A stretch of 64,000 nt of DNA, from positions 86,040 through 150,039 of the forward strand of contig CACYHW010000001.1 of the NCBI GenBank assembly GCA_902774335.1, written 5' to 3'. This document shows, piece by piece, positions 42,279 through 52,462 of this stretch (position 1 is its first letter; every line of letters starts with the position of its first letter). The stretch is from an uncultured Bacteroidales bacterium (lineage in GTDB: Bacteria > Bacteroidota > Bacteroidia > Bacteroidales > Bacteroidaceae). The notes under the pieces were generated by a model. The model did not search any database. It saw only the letters and a list, made by a program, of their open reading frames with translations, and was not told the origin of the DNA. The position numbers and the translations under genes are program-made.

Positions 42279-44843
42279 TCAATAGAACCACTTAACGTAG
42301 CAGAAGTCCTGACGGTGAGGAAGGTCTGAGTTCTTGGGGAACATACGGTAAGCAATCTTGAACGATCCGGCATACTCATTCTTGATACAGCCGCGGAATG
42401 TGTACAGATTGCCGTCGCGCTTAACCAGCTCCAGAGGAATAACCTTCTGCAGCTTCTCGTCGCCGTCGGCATCATAGCCTGTAACAACCATCTCCACGCC
42501 GATAGCATCCTCCAGGCCCTTCTCATCAATCACATACTCCATCTCATATGCCTTTCCGGTCTCAAACAGACCCTGCTGAACGGTCTCGGTCTTGTTGGAG
42601 CTTACCACCTCAATCTGATCCCAGCGCTGAGCCACAGTCTCTTTCCATGCGGCAATCTCCTTAGCCTTGGCAAAGTCATTAGCCTGCAGCATATGTGAGC
42701 GCTCAGCCATCTTGCAGTAGAACTTGCTGAAGTAATCGTCAAGCTGACGCTTCATAGTATAGTGAGGAGCAATCTGGGCGATTGAGTTCTTCATTGTCGA
42801 TACCCAACCCTCGGATACGCCCTCGGCGTTCTTGTTGTAGTACAGAGGCAGGATCTCGTTCTCCAGAATGCTGTAGATGGTAGCGGCATCCAGCTGATCC
42901 TGATAATTCTGGTTCTGATAGGTACGCTTGTCGGTCAGAGCCCAGCCGGCACCCTCGCGATAGCCCTCGTACCACCATCCGTCAAGCACCGAGAAGTTCA
43001 CCACACCGTTCATCAGAGCCTTCTCGCCCGATGTGCCCGATGCTTCCAGAGGACGTGTGGGAGTGTTGAGCCAGATATCAACGCCCGATACAAGACGGCG
43101 GGCCAGATGCATGTCGTAGTTCTCCAGGAAGATGATCTTGCCCAGGAACTCCGGACGGCGGCTGATGTCGATGATCTGCTTGATCAGACCCTGACCGGCA
43201 CCGTCGTGCGGGTGAGCCTTACCGGTAAAGAAGAACTGTACCGGATAGTCGGGGTTGTTCACGATCTTGGCCAGACGGTCCAGATCGGTAAAGAGCAGAT
43301 GTGCGCGCTTGTAAGTGGCAAAGCGGCGACCGAATCCGATTGTCAGGGCACCCGGGTTGATCTTCTGCATCAGTGACATGATACGTGAGGGATCACCCTG
43401 GTTCTTGAGCCAGCTGTCCTTGAACTGCTGACGGATAAAGTCAATGAGCTGCTTCTTGAGATCCTGGTGCAGATCCCAAACCACCTTGTCAGGCACTTTA
43501 TAGATATCCTCCCACATCTTCTCATTAGACTGGTCGGACAGGAACTTCTTGTCAAAATACTTGGCATAGAGAGCCTGCCACTCCTTTGATGCCCATGTAG
43601 GCATGTGGACGCCGTTGGTCACATAGCCCACGTGGCTCTCCTCGGGGTAGTAACCCTTCCAGATGCCGGAGAACATCTTCTTGGACACCTCGCCGTGCAG
43701 CCAGCTTACGCCGTTAACCTCCTGGCAGGTGTTGCATGCAAATGTGGACATGCAGAAACGCTCGCCCGGATCGCCCGGATTGGTACGACCCATATCCATA
43801 AGTTCGCCCCAGCTTATACCCAACTGCTGAGCGTAACCGCCCATATACTTGCCGAACAGGCCCTCGTCAAAGTAGTCATGACCTGCGGGAACCGGAGTAT
43901 GAACGGTATAGAGTGACGATGCACGAACCACCTCCATAGCCTGGTTGAAGGTCAGACCCTGCTTCACATACTGGGTCAGACGGTACAGGTTGCAAAGGGC
44001 TGCATGACCCTCGTTGCAGTGATATATATCCTTCTTTATACCAAGAGCCTCAAGTGTAAGCATACCGCCGATACCCAGCAGGATCTCCTGCTTCAGACGG
44101 TTCTCCCAGTCACCGCCGTAAAGCTGTGATGTGATGGGACGGTCATAATCGCTGTTCATGTCGATGTCGGTATCCATCAGGTACAGAGGCACACGGCCTA
44201 CGTTAACCTTCCAGATGGCGGCATAAACAGTGTAGTTGATATAGGGAACCGATACAATGAGCGGCTGTCCGTTCTTGTCATAGACGCGCTCCAGAGGCAG
44301 GGTGTTGAAATCCTGCGGCTCGTAGTTGGCAATCTGCTGACCGTCCATGGACAGGGTCTGTGTAAAGTATCCGTGACGGTACAGGAAACCTACACCGCAC
44401 ATATCAACGTTACTGTCGCTAGCCTCCTTCATGTAGTCACCGGCCAGAACACCCAGACCGCCCGAGTAAATCTTGAGCACATGGGTCAGACCATACTCCA
44501 TGCAGAAGTAAGCCACAGACGGACGCTTTGCATCGGGTTTGACATCTATGTATTTGCGGTATTTGTCGTATACGGTATTCATCTTGTCCAGGAAAAGCTG
44601 ATCCTTGGACAGTTCCTCCAGCTTGTCATAGCCCAAGCTCTGGAGCATCATGATAGGGTTGTGACGGACTGTACTCCACATCTCGGGGTTGATCTCCTTG
44701 AACAGGGCCTTGGCGTCCTCGTTCCATACCCACCAGATATTGTGAGCCAGTTCATCAAGTTTCTGCAGTGCTTCAGGTACACTTGATTTTACATAAATCT
44801 CGCGCCATGAGGGCTGATTGGAATAACTTGCTTTGATCTTCAT
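42279..44843 (-). CDS. glgP: Alpha-glucan (glycogen) phosphorylase, short GT35 type
   Basis: Releases glucose-1-phosphate from alpha-1,4-glucans. The 854-aa product belongs to the shorter phosphorylase group: N-terminal [20 protein letters not shown], then [101 protein letters not shown] with the PLP lysine, and LDGWWYEGY. It follows the glycogen synthase gene by 12 nt, forming a glgA-glgP operon for glycogen turnover. The C-terminal approximately 100 residues (after [16 protein letters not shown]) are an extra domain of unknown role. Confidence 0.92.
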   Translation of the reverse strand: MKIKASYSNQPSWREIYVKSSVPEALQKLDELAHNIWWVWNEDAKALFKEINPEMWSTVRHNPIMMLQSLGYDKLEELSKDQLFLDKMNTVYDKYRKYIDVKPDAKRPSVAYFCMEYGLTHVLKIYSGGLGVLAGDYMKEASDSNVDMCGVGFLYRHGYFTQTLSMDGQQIANYEPQDFNTLPLERVYDKNGQPLIVSVPYINYTVYAAIWKVNVGRVPLYLMDTDIDMNSDYDRPITSQLYGGDWENRLKQEILLGIGGMLTLEALGIKKDIYHCNEGHAALCNLYRLTQYVKQGLTFNQAMEVVRASSLYTVHTPVPAGHDYFDEGLFGKYMGGYAQQLGISWGELMDMGRTNPGDPGERFCMSTFACNTCQEVNGVSWLHGEVSKKMFSGIWKGYYPEESHVGYVTNGVHMPTWASKEWQALYAKYFDKKFLSDQSNEKMWEDIYKVPDKVVWDLHQDLKKQLIDFIRQQFKDSWLKNQGDPSRIMSLMQKINPGALTIGFGRRFATYKRAHLLFTDLDRLAKIVNNPDYPVQFFFTGKAHPHDGAGQGLIKQIIDISRRPEFLGKIIFLENYDMHLARRLVSGVDIWLNTPTRPLEASGTSGEKALMNGVVNFSVLDGWWYEGYREGAGWALTDKRTYQNQNYQDQLDAATIYSILENEILPLYYNKNAEGVSEGWVSTMKNSIAQIAPHYTMKRQLDDYFSKFYCKMAERSHMLQANDFAKAKEIAAWKETVAQRWDQIEVVSSNKTETVQQGLFETGKAYEMEYVIDEKGLEDAIGVEMVVTGYDADGDEKLQKVIPLELVKRDGNLYTFRGCIKNEYAGSFKIAYRMFPKNSDLPHRQDFCYVKWFY

Positions 44844-44855
44844 AATATTGTCGTG

Positions 44856-46529
44856 TTATCTGTTTTCGTAAATCTTGTTCCATGTTTTCTCTACCGCAAA
44901 GGAGTAGGCCTCAAGGTAATACTTGACAAAGTTTTTCCAGAGTGCCTTACGGGCCAGCTTTCCGGCTTCCTGGCGGGCATTCTCACGCTGTCGGAAATCC
45001 ATCTGTACCCACTTGAGTACCTGGTTGCATATATCCTGAGCAGCCTCGTTCCAGTTGCTGTCGGTCCTGTGAACCACCTTTACTCCGTCCTCAAGTCCGG
45101 CGCTGTGTCCCACTTCCGAGTTCACCCAAAGTCCGAATCCGGCCAGGTCCGATGTCATCGTAGGAACCTTGAAGGCGGCACTCTCGAGCGGAGTGTAACC
45201 CCACGGCTCGTAGTATGACGGGAACACAGCCAGATCCTGTCCGATAAGCAGGTCGTAGTATGACTTGTTGAAGATACCGTCGTTACCGTCCAGATAGCAC
45301 GGAACGAACAGCACCTTGATATTATCCTCGGGGGCATTACGGAATCCCATAGACTGCAGTGTGGTAATCACACGGTCCTCGTTCATGTTATGCAGCCAGT
45401 GTGTGGTGAGCGGCATCTCGAGCGGTCTGGTATCCATATCATGCATGAGCACGCGCTCCTGCAGGTCGTGACGCGGCTCCTTTACCCATGCCGGCACGTT
45501 AATGAGCGCCAGGATATGGGCATCGCCCGTCTTGCGGCTGTCGCGCAGGGCACGCATGGACTCCAGGAACAGGTCAATACCCTTGTTGCGGAACTCATAT
45601 CGGCCGCCGGTAGCCACAATCACGGTCTCATTGCCCCAGTTGGTGCCGAACAGTTTGTTGGCAACCGACAGGATGCAGCCGCGGGCCTGTGCACGGACAG
45701 CCTCAAACTTGCCCGGAGCAGGCAGAAAGCCGTCCTCGAAACCGTTTACCGTAACCACATCGGGGGTGCGTTCCAGCAGTTGTGTGCACTCACGGGCAGT
45801 AATGTCACTCACCGTGGTAAAGCAATCCACACGGTTTGCGGTCTGTTTCTCCACAGAATGCTTGGCCTCCATATTGAGTTCACGCGCCATCTGATCACCG
45901 TTGTAGCCGTCAAAGAACTCATAGAGAGCCTTGCCGTTGCCGCATATGGAGCGGCCTATCGATGTGGCGTGAGTGGTGAATACGGTCGAAATCTGCGGAA
46001 TATAGTATTTCAGGAACATGGCACCCAGACCGGTCATCCACTCATGTGCATGGTACACCACTGTGTCATTGGGGCCGATGTTGAAATTGTAGAAACTCTT
46101 GACGGCCATGGCTGCGGTATACGAGAACATCGAAGCCTCGTCGTAATCGCCGTAAGCATGCATGGAATCAACCCCGAAGAGTTCCCATGCGCGACCGTAA
46201 ATCTGATTCTTGAGCGAGTAGTTGGACATGAAGTCTACCAGTATCACGACAGGACGTCCGGGGATGTTCCAGTACCCCACCCTGACCGGAATGCCGTCAG
46301 TATCACGGGCATAATCCTTCCAGAGTGAATAGAGCGACTTGTCTTCAATAAACAACGGATTGTTCTTTCCTTCCCACAAATCGGGTCCCACGTAAATGAG
46401 CGTAGCTCCGCTCTCCTCCTTGAGTGTCTTGGCCTGAGTGGAGAGCACTGTGTATATGCCTCCTATCTTGTTGCAGACCTCCCAACTCACGGAAAAGATA
46501 AAACTTGGTTTCCTCTTGGTACTACTCAT
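44856..46529 (-). CDS. glgA: Glycogen synthase, GT3 (eukaryote-like) type
   Basis: Transfers glucose from a nucleotide sugar to growing glycogen. The 557-aa product starts FSVSWEVCNKIGGIYTVLSTQA and has YHAHEWMTGLGAMFLKY, TTHATSIGRSI, TVSDITARE, TVNGFEDGF and the catalytic-site PSYYEPWGYTPLESAAFKVPT, typical of the GT3 family found in animals, fungi and Bacteroidota rather than the GT5 GlgA of most bacteria. The nucleotide donor (UDP- or ADP-glucose) is not evident from sequence. First gene of the operon. Confidence 0.92.
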   Translation of the reverse strand: MSSTKRKPSFIFSVSWEVCNKIGGIYTVLSTQAKTLKEESGATLIYVGPDLWEGKNNPLFIEDKSLYSLWKDYARDTDGIPVRVGYWNIPGRPVVILVDFMSNYSLKNQIYGRAWELFGVDSMHAYGDYDEASMFSYTAAMAVKSFYNFNIGPNDTVVYHAHEWMTGLGAMFLKYYIPQISTVFTTHATSIGRSICGNGKALYEFFDGYNGDQMARELNMEAKHSVEKQTANRVDCFTTVSDITARECTQLLERTPDVVTVNGFEDGFLPAPGKFEAVRAQARGCILSVANKLFGTNWGNETVIVATGGRYEFRNKGIDLFLESMRALRDSRKTGDAHILALINVPAWVKEPRHDLQERVLMHDMDTRPLEMPLTTHWLHNMNEDRVITTLQSMGFRNAPEDNIKVLFVPCYLDGNDGIFNKSYYDLLIGQDLAVFPSYYEPWGYTPLESAAFKVPTMTSDLAGFGLWVNSEVGHSAGLEDGVKVVHRTDSNWNEAAQDICNQVLKWVQMDFRQRENARQEAGKLARKALWKNFVKYYLEAYSFAVEKTWNKIYENR

Positions 46530-46576
46530 ATCAAACTCTAAAATAAATAATCCCTTTTATCAAATTTTACAGGCTG

Positions 46577-46584
46577 CAAAGTTA
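46577..46584 (-). promoter_or_regulatory. -7 promoter box of the glgA-glgP operon
   Basis: Minus strand TAACTTTG, 47 nt before the glgA start. Confidence 0.6.
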
Positions 46585-46593
46585 CGCATTTAT

Positions 46594-46660
46594 CAAAAGG
46601 GACGGTTCCTTATGCGGACGTTTTTTTTCAAAATGTCCGCATAAGGAACCATCCCTTTTG
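46594..46660. repeat. Divergent GGGACGG palindrome
   Basis: Arms caaaagggacggttccttatg (46594 onward) and its complement to 46660, 26 bp with a single C/A mismatch, loop of 15 nt rich in T. Shares aaaagggacggttcc with the main family but differs beyond it. Lies 3' of the repeat lipoprotein gene and upstream of the glg promoter. Confidence 0.85.
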
Positions 46661-46674
46661 TATTGTTCTATCTG

Positions 46675-48879
46675 TTACTTGCCGTTAGTAGTCAAAGATG
46701 AAAGCAAATCATTGGGTATCAAAGTAAAATCTGTCTCCATTGCTGTCATAATACCCTCTTCTATTACCACCTCCATAGTCGCACCGTCGGCTGTTACGAC
46801 CGATGCAGTGCCGTTTTCGTAATCACCACCCTCGGCAAGACGGTATTGTCCCTTAGCCGTGACCTTATATTCCGGGGCTCTTCCATCGGCCTTGGAATAA
46901 AGTTTGGTCTTTGTTACAATCAGAGTGTTATCGTTAAACAGGAATACGGATTCTATGCGACAACTGTTGTTATCTTCGCCATAATACATATACCATGCGG
47001 CAATAGCTTCAGAGGAGAAATCTGACGGCAGATATGCTTTCAGCAATGACTGATCAAACTCAACACTATCACCATCACCGTCACCATCACCGTCGCCGTC
47101 ATCGTCGCCGTCATCGTCGCCGTCATCGTCGCCATCACCGTCGCCGCCCTGCTGGCCCTGATCGGTGGGATCAAGCGGCTTAGGAACATCGGCATTGTCA
47201 CGCTTGGTGTAATCGCCGTACAGGCCTTCGACTCTCAGAATTCCATTAGTAATTGTCACACGCTTCTCGCCCAGTCTTTCAAGAATTACTGTTGCAGAAC
47301 CGTTTTCGTAGTCACTGCCTTCTGTCAGTTGATATTTACCATAGTCAAGGATATAACGCTCGGGGTTCATACCCATACTCTCGCCAAAGACCTTGTTTTG
47401 TGTAATAACCGCCAGGTTACCATCCAACAGGAATACTGCCATAACCCTTGTCTCAGCAGGTTCTCCCTCTTTAAATGAGTACCATGCAATAACAGTCGAA
47501 TTGGCAAACTGGTTGGGGAAGAATGCCAGAACTTCATCGCCCTGGCCTTCGCCGCCTTGCTGGCCGTTATTGGTAGGATCAGAAGGCTCGGGAAGTTCAG
47601 TTGCATACTGCATGGCGAGATTTTCATCCTTTGCCTTCATTATACCGTTCTCGATTGTAATATCCATGGTTTCACCATTTGCGAGTATAGCCCTCAAAAC
47701 ACCATCCTGGTAATCACCACTGATCAAACTATATGCACCCTCGGCAATGATTTCACGCTTGGGACTGCGGCCATCCTCCTTTGAGTAAACCTTATGCTTG
47801 GTGGTAACGAATGTTCCGTCTGCGAACAGGAACACGGCCTCTACCCTTGTGCTGTTTTCCTCAACCTCAACATACTTGTACCATACCAACAAAAGCTTGC
47901 CTGCGTATGATGACGGGAAGAATGCCGGAACATCACTACCATAACCGCCCTGCTGGCCATTATTGTCCGGTTCTGACGGCTGGGGAACCTTTGAGTTGTC
48001 CTGCTTTACATAGATTGTATATTTTCCATCCACCTCTACGTACGTCAGTTTGCCTTCCTTGAGTTCAACAGTCACTTCCTTTCCATCGGAACCCTTCAGC
48101 TTAATAGTTCCATTGGTGAAGTCTCCTTTCAGGATTGTGTACTCACCTGATATTGAGATTACCTTGTTCGTAACGGGGCCCTGAGGTCCATCTATCACGG
48201 TGTGAGCAGTAGCCACAAAGATTCCATCAGTGAAGAAATAGATCGATGCATTGTACTTCATATCAAATCCCTGTTCCTGCATTTCTCCGGCTTCTGAGTA
48301 CCATGCAGAAACGGTCTTGGCGGAAAAATCGGTCGGGAAGAATGCTTCAATGTGGCCACCGTCGCCCTGGCCTCCCTGGCCACCGCCGCCTTCACCACCT
48401 TCACCGCCTTCAGACTCCTCAGATGCTTTGGGAACCTTCTTGTTGTTCTGTTTGGTGAAAGTCTCTCCCATTGCCAACATCTTTCCGTTTTCAATCGTAA
48501 CGGTCATGGGATCAGGTGCACCATTGATACTGACTTCGGCTGTACCGTTTTCATAGTCGCCTCTAAGTGTATAATCACCTTCGGCCAGGATCTTACGCTC
48601 CTGACTGCGGCCGTCGGTATAAGTCTTACTCTTGGTAGTTACAAAAGAGTTGTCATCAAAGAGGAATACTGCTTCAATCCTGGTTCCACTTTCTTCTTTC
48701 TCAGTTAAAGAGTACCATGCTGCTACAGTCCTTTGACTATAAGCGTTGGGGAAGAAGGCTTGATTGTCAGTTGATCCTTTTTCATCATCAAGCAGACCTT
48801 CCAATTCTTCACAAGATGTGAATGAGAGGCTCAGCAGAAGCGCTGAGGCAATAATTGATAGAAAACTAATCCTTCTCAT
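46675..48879 (-). CDS. Lipoprotein with five AWY-type repeat domains and Gly/Asp-rich linkers
   Basis: A 734-aa lipoprotein (signal ending LSFTSC, Cys23) with five copies of the domain also found twice in the protein at 39912: residues 41-150, 179-299, 319-430, 452-567 and 615-734. The common core is AFFP-x(3-6)-A-x-W-Y, then a beta run EAVFLF-D-x-F-V-T-T-K-K-Y, D-G-R, and GDY-NG. Linkers are Pro/Ser then NNGQQGG, one Glu/Gly-rich (156-175) and one long Gly-Asp run (580-604). Domain 2 is the most diverged. No known family or ligand; predicted surface-exposed. Confidence 0.75.
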   Translation of the reverse strand: MRRISFLSIIASALLLSLSFTSCEELEGLLDDEKGSTDNQAFFPNAYSQRTVAAWYSLTEKEESGTRIEAVFLFDDNSFVTTKSKTYTDGRSQERKILAEGDYTLRGDYENGTAEVSINGAPDPMTVTIENGKMLAMGETFTKQNNKKVPKASEESEGGEGGEGGGGQGGQGDGGHIEAFFPTDFSAKTVSAWYSEAGEMQEQGFDMKYNASIYFFTDGIFVATAHTVIDGPQGPVTNKVISISGEYTILKGDFTNGTIKLKGSDGKEVTVELKEGKLTYVEVDGKYTIYVKQDNSKVPQPSEPDNNGQQGGYGSDVPAFFPSSYAGKLLLVWYKYVEVEENSTRVEAVFLFADGTFVTTKHKVYSKEDGRSPKREIIAEGAYSLISGDYQDGVLRAILANGETMDITIENGIMKAKDENLAMQYATELPEPSDPTNNGQQGGEGQGDEVLAFFPNQFANSTVIAWYSFKEGEPAETRVMAVFLLDGNLAVITQNKVFGESMGMNPERYILDYGKYQLTEGSDYENGSATVILERLGEKRVTITNGILRVEGLYGDYTKRDNADVPKPLDPTDQGQQGGDGDGDDDGDDDGDDDGDGDGDGDGDSVEFDQSLLKAYLPSDFSSEAIAAWYMYYGEDNNSCRIESVFLFNDNTLIVTKTKLYSKADGRAPEYKVTAKGQYRLAEGGDYENGTASVVTADGATMEVVIEEGIMTAMETDFTLIPNDLLSSLTTNGK
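47069..47148 (-). repeat. Simple-sequence tract encoding a Gly-Asp linker
   Basis: Six-base units (caccgt, gccgtc and relatives) repeated about 13 times; encodes (GD)n and (DDDG)n between domains 4 and 5. Likely to vary in length by slippage; in-frame because units are multiples of three. Confidence 0.85.
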
Positions 48880-49068
48880 ATAAGCATATTTAATTGTTAG
48901 AAAAGACGATATATGCCGTAAACATACATATTATTTTTAATAAAGATGTAAGGAACCGCCTAAAGTTTTCATGTGGACCGATTTTCCGCTTGGAAACTTT
49001 ATCGGGATTGATGCCCACGACCAATCCCGGCAAAGTCTCAAAACGAAAGAACGGAATGGAAAACAAAC
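48880..49068. other. Upstream region of the five-repeat lipoprotein gene, no gene seen
   Basis: No convincing frame. AT-rich near 48900-48950 with a near-match promoter TATGTTTA on the minus strand; otherwise nothing recognised. Confidence 0.4.
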
Positions 49069-49098
49069 AATAAAGGGCCGCAAACGCGACCCTTTATT
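49069..49098 (-). terminator. Hairpin downstream of the sorting-domain remnant
   Basis: Stem aataaagggccgc / cgcgaccctttatt with one mismatch, three-nt loop. Confidence 0.65.
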
Positions 49099-49118
49099 CT
49101 TCAACATCCGTTGGCTTA

Positions 49119-49376
49119 TCACTTTACAAGCACCTTTATGGTCTTGCCGTTTGCGTTGATCAGGTAAATACCCGAAACAACCGATGTCGATACCGTTCCG
49201 CGACCGGCTGCGATGTTTGCACCCGATGCACTGAGCACTCTGATCAGGCTGTCATCGGCTGCCGATACAATTATGCTGCCGTCAATTACACTGATATTCA
49301 CATCTAAAGCAGCATCTGACTCAATCTCAATGCAAACATATGTAAACAAATTTAAATAAACAACAAAGGCGACCAT
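49119..49376 (-). pseudogene. Remnant: C-terminal secretion-type domain without a gene body
   Basis: The translated end, from about ALDVNISVIDGSIIVSAADD to GIYLINANGKTIKVLVK, looks like the C-terminal beta-sandwich domain that ends many secreted Bacteroidales proteins (of the type ending Y-L-x-x-G-K-x-x-K-V-x-V-K). The open frame starts with MVAFVVYLN, which lies in the loop and stem of the terminator of the next operon, and no signal peptide or catalytic domain precedes it. It is best read as the tail of a deleted gene. Confidence 0.6.
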
Positions 49377-49395
49377 TTTTTTGGTCGCCCTTGTT
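49362..49395 (-). terminator. Terminator of the V-type ATPase operon
   Basis: Fourteen-bp stem aacaaaggcgacca / tggtcgcccttgtt with one wobble or mismatch and a T-rich loop, 21 nt after the atpK stop. Confidence 0.8.
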
Positions 49396-49415
49396 ATAGC
49401 ATAAGTTCAATAAAA

Positions 49416-49892
<477 letters not shown>

Positions 49893-49894
49893 TT

Positions 49895-49934
49895 AATTCT
49901 CAATTCTCAATTCTCAATTCTCAATTCTCAATTT
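49895..49934 (-). repeat. AATTGAG tandem repeat at the end of atpI
   Basis: About five perfect heptamers. On the minus strand the first units encode the last residues of AtpI (LRIEN) and its stop. Confidence 0.88.
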
Positions 49935-51731
49935 AAACGGCTTATACTCCGTGCCACCGCCAGTGTATCCCGCATTCTTAAAGAACTCCACGAAAGTAAG
50001 TCGCATGGGATGCACAATAGCGCCCAGAATATTCATAAAGATATTCAGTGCATGGCCGATGACAAATATCAGCGCCATTACAATGAATCCAGCCACAGGA
50101 TTATCGGGTTTCATGCCGATAGCCATGCTGTTGAACACATTTGCCAAAATGCCGCCGCTAAGTCCAAGGGCGAACAGACGTACATACGAGAGCACGTCGC
50201 CCAGCAGGCCGGTTGCCATGTTATAGGTATCCCACAGGCCTAAACCTATGTTGAGCAGAGGGTTCTTGCCGGGGCTGTTGAGCAGGAAAATGAGCACTGA
50301 TGCAATAATAATCAGCGTCATTACCACCGGATTACCCATATCGATGCCCGCCAGTACCGATACGCCCACGGTGATAAGCAGCATGAGCCATCCTATTGTA
50401 CTGAGTGAGTATTTGAATCCGCACTGTATGGTCAGGTTTACCGCCTTGATGGCCATACCGAACAGTATCTGTACCACACCTATTGCGAGCGAAACCGTAA
50501 ACATGGTTGAACTGTCCACATAGAGCAGCCCCTTCATAGTCTGCACGAACGGTATATCCAGATTATACAGGTTGAACCCGAAGAACGATCCCGACAGCAG
50601 TCCGCACAGCATCGTACTTGCGCCGAACAGCACTACCAGCCACTTTGAGAAGTTGGGGTTGATAAGCTGGAACAGTTTGGTGAATATAGGCAGAGCCACT
50701 ATCATGAGCAGTCCGTAACCCATGTCACCCAGGCAGAGTCCGAAAAAGAGCATAAAGAACGGCGCAAAGAAGAGCGTCAGGTCAAGCTCCTGGTAAGTAG
50801 GCAGCATATAAAGTCGTGTGAGCGGCTCAAACAGCTTAGCGAACTTATTGTTGCTGAGTTGGATGGGGATGTCATCATCGGGCTGCGGATCCTCAACGTC
50901 GTAGAACACGCCCTTGATGTCCAGAGCCTTGCTTATTCCGTCAATCTGAGCGGCGGGTGCCCAGCCCTCGAGCAGTACCAGGGTATCGGCCGCTAGCGAC
51001 TCGCCGGTAAGGCGTACACGACCAAAGTCAACCTTGTTCTCAAGTTCGGCCACGGCCTTCTCGAGCAGAGGCACACCTACTGTTGCCAGATGCATCATCT
51101 TGACCGGCATGGCGTCGATGGCAGCCTGAGTCTTGGCAATCTCCTCCTCCACCTTACTGAGTGACATGGAGGGCAGATGAACCTGCTCGGCGTCGATATC
51201 GGGCTCTACATCGGCATGAGTCAGGGTTATAAAGTTTACCTTCTGCTTGTCACGCAGAATCTCTATCACACCGTATTTATCGGTCCACTCGGGGTTGAAC
51301 GCGCGCAGCGGGCAGGTGTAGAAACGTATTACGTAACCGGCCTCCTTAAGGCGCTCCAGGCTGTGCGGATCAAAATCTCCCCACGGCAACAACTGAGCGC
51401 GGTCACGGTTAAGAGCCTGCAACGTCTGCTCCTGAACAAGCTTTTCGGCCACCTGCAGGTCATACTTCTCGACCGCCTTGGCAGCTGTAGTAACTCCGGT
51501 CTTGCGGTTGGGATCAAACTTCTCGGTCTCCGACAGATGGGGCGTGAGCTCGCGCAGAACGGTCTTGTAGCGGTTGAGTTCGGCTACCAGGTTCTGAAGG
51601 TCGGCATCCTGAAGGGCTCCCTGCTGTTTCTGTGACACATGTACCACTCCCAAGGAACGCAGATGCTCCAGGAACATGTCATATTCCTTGCTGTGTACAA
51701 GGAACACCAGTTTCTTCATCTTGGTAATCAT
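49914..51731 (-). CDS. atpI: V-type ATP synthase subunit I
   Basis: The stator membrane subunit, equivalent to eukaryotic a. The 605-aa product has a long cytosolic N-terminal half with coiled-coil stretches (MKKLVFLVHSKEYDMFLEHL) and a C-terminal membrane half of about seven helices (FFAPFFMLFFGLCLGDMGYGLLM; SYVRLFALGLSGGILANVFN), with the essential Arg in YVRLFALGLSG. Its start overlaps the atpD stop by four bases. The final five residues derive from the AATTGAG repeat. Confidence 0.93.
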   Translation of the reverse strand: MITKMKKLVFLVHSKEYDMFLEHLRSLGVVHVSQKQQGALQDADLQNLVAELNRYKTVLRELTPHLSETEKFDPNRKTGVTTAAKAVEKYDLQVAEKLVQEQTLQALNRDRAQLLPWGDFDPHSLERLKEAGYVIRFYTCPLRAFNPEWTDKYGVIEILRDKQKVNFITLTHADVEPDIDAEQVHLPSMSLSKVEEEIAKTQAAIDAMPVKMMHLATVGVPLLEKAVAELENKVDFGRVRLTGESLAADTLVLLEGWAPAAQIDGISKALDIKGVFYDVEDPQPDDDIPIQLSNNKFAKLFEPLTRLYMLPTYQELDLTLFFAPFFMLFFGLCLGDMGYGLLMIVALPIFTKLFQLINPNFSKWLVVLFGASTMLCGLLSGSFFGFNLYNLDIPFVQTMKGLLYVDSSTMFTVSLAIGVVQILFGMAIKAVNLTIQCGFKYSLSTIGWLMLLITVGVSVLAGIDMGNPVVMTLIIIASVLIFLLNSPGKNPLLNIGLGLWDTYNMATGLLGDVLSYVRLFALGLSGGILANVFNSMAIGMKPDNPVAGFIVMALIFVIGHALNIFMNILGAIVHPMRLTFVEFFKNAGYTGGGTEYKPFKLRIEN

Positions 51732-52348
51732 GACTCTGCCTCCTCTTGTTTTGCGGTTTCACGCTTCTCCAGAAGCGATTTCAATATCTTCTGGCTGGAC
51801 TTGGACAGGTTCTCCTCGTCCTCCATGAAGCGCTTAATCTTGCGTATGGCATCCTCGTATCCCGGAATCTGCACCTTCTCAAACAGATTCACCTTCTGGG
51901 TGGTCTTTTTGCGGGCTTTCTCCAGGAGCTGCAGCTTGGCTGTGGTAAACTCCACCAGGATGGCGGCGTGTGCCAGACCCTGCAGTATGTTTATGCCATC
52001 GTAGTACCATTTGGGCTGACTGAACAGACTGAACGGTGCAATCTCAAAATCCACCTTGTCAAGTATGGGAATGCGCGTGCCGGCAATCTTACGTACCGAC
52101 AGATGCACGTCCTTGATTTTGACAAGCTCCGGATTGAACTCGTTCCACAGCGCGAACATGGATTCGTAGTGGTTGATGCCCTCCTCCAGTTCGGCCGCAA
52201 GTCTGACCAGGTCGTCCTTGCATTTCTTGACTTCCATGCGCAGGGCGCTCTCCTTACTCTTGATGATAGGGAGAGTACGCGTACGCACCTTCAGCTGCTT
52301 TTCAAGCATCTGGAGTGAAGTCTTGTTATATTGGAACTTTATCGCCAT
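51728..52348 (-). CDS. atpD: V-type ATP synthase subunit D
   Basis: Central rotor stalk subunit. The 206-aa protein is mostly alpha-helical with a basic N-terminal helix (FQYNKTSLQMLEKQLKVRTRTLPIIKSKESALRMEV) and a matching C-terminal helix (RKKTTQKVNLFEKVQIPGYEDAIRKIKRFMEDEENLS), the antiparallel pair typical of subunit D. The C-terminal QIPG-x-A-I-R-K-I-x-FLEDE motif is diagnostic. Coupled to atpI by a 4-nt overlap. Confidence 0.92.
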   Translation of the reverse strand: MAIKFQYNKTSLQMLEKQLKVRTRTLPIIKSKESALRMEVKKCKDDLVRLAAELEEGINHYESMFALWNEFNPELVKIKDVHLSVRKIAGTRIPILDKVDFEIAPFSLFSQPKWYYDGINILQGLAHAAILVEFTTAKLQLLEKARKKTTQKVNLFEKVQIPGYEDAIRKIKRFMEDEENLSKSSQKILKSLLEKRETAKQEEAES

Positions 52349-52360
52349 ATCTCTCGTTTT

Positions 52361-52462
52361 AATTGAGAATTGAGAATTGAAAATTGAAAATTAAATGTTA
52401 GGACCTGCGTAAGATACGCACCGGATGGTAATTCTCAATTCTAAATTCTAAATTCTCAATTC
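52361..52462. repeat. AATTGAG repeat with inverted copy, atpB-atpD gap
   Basis: Tandem units at both ends flank a unique centre; the atpB stop (AAT TGA) is part of the right block. The inner centre contains gcgtaagatacgc, an imperfect hairpin. Confidence 0.85.

Noticed and set aside
45390-46328. 312-codon plus-strand frame opposite glgA
   Set aside because: Shadow of the GT3 glycogen synthase gene.
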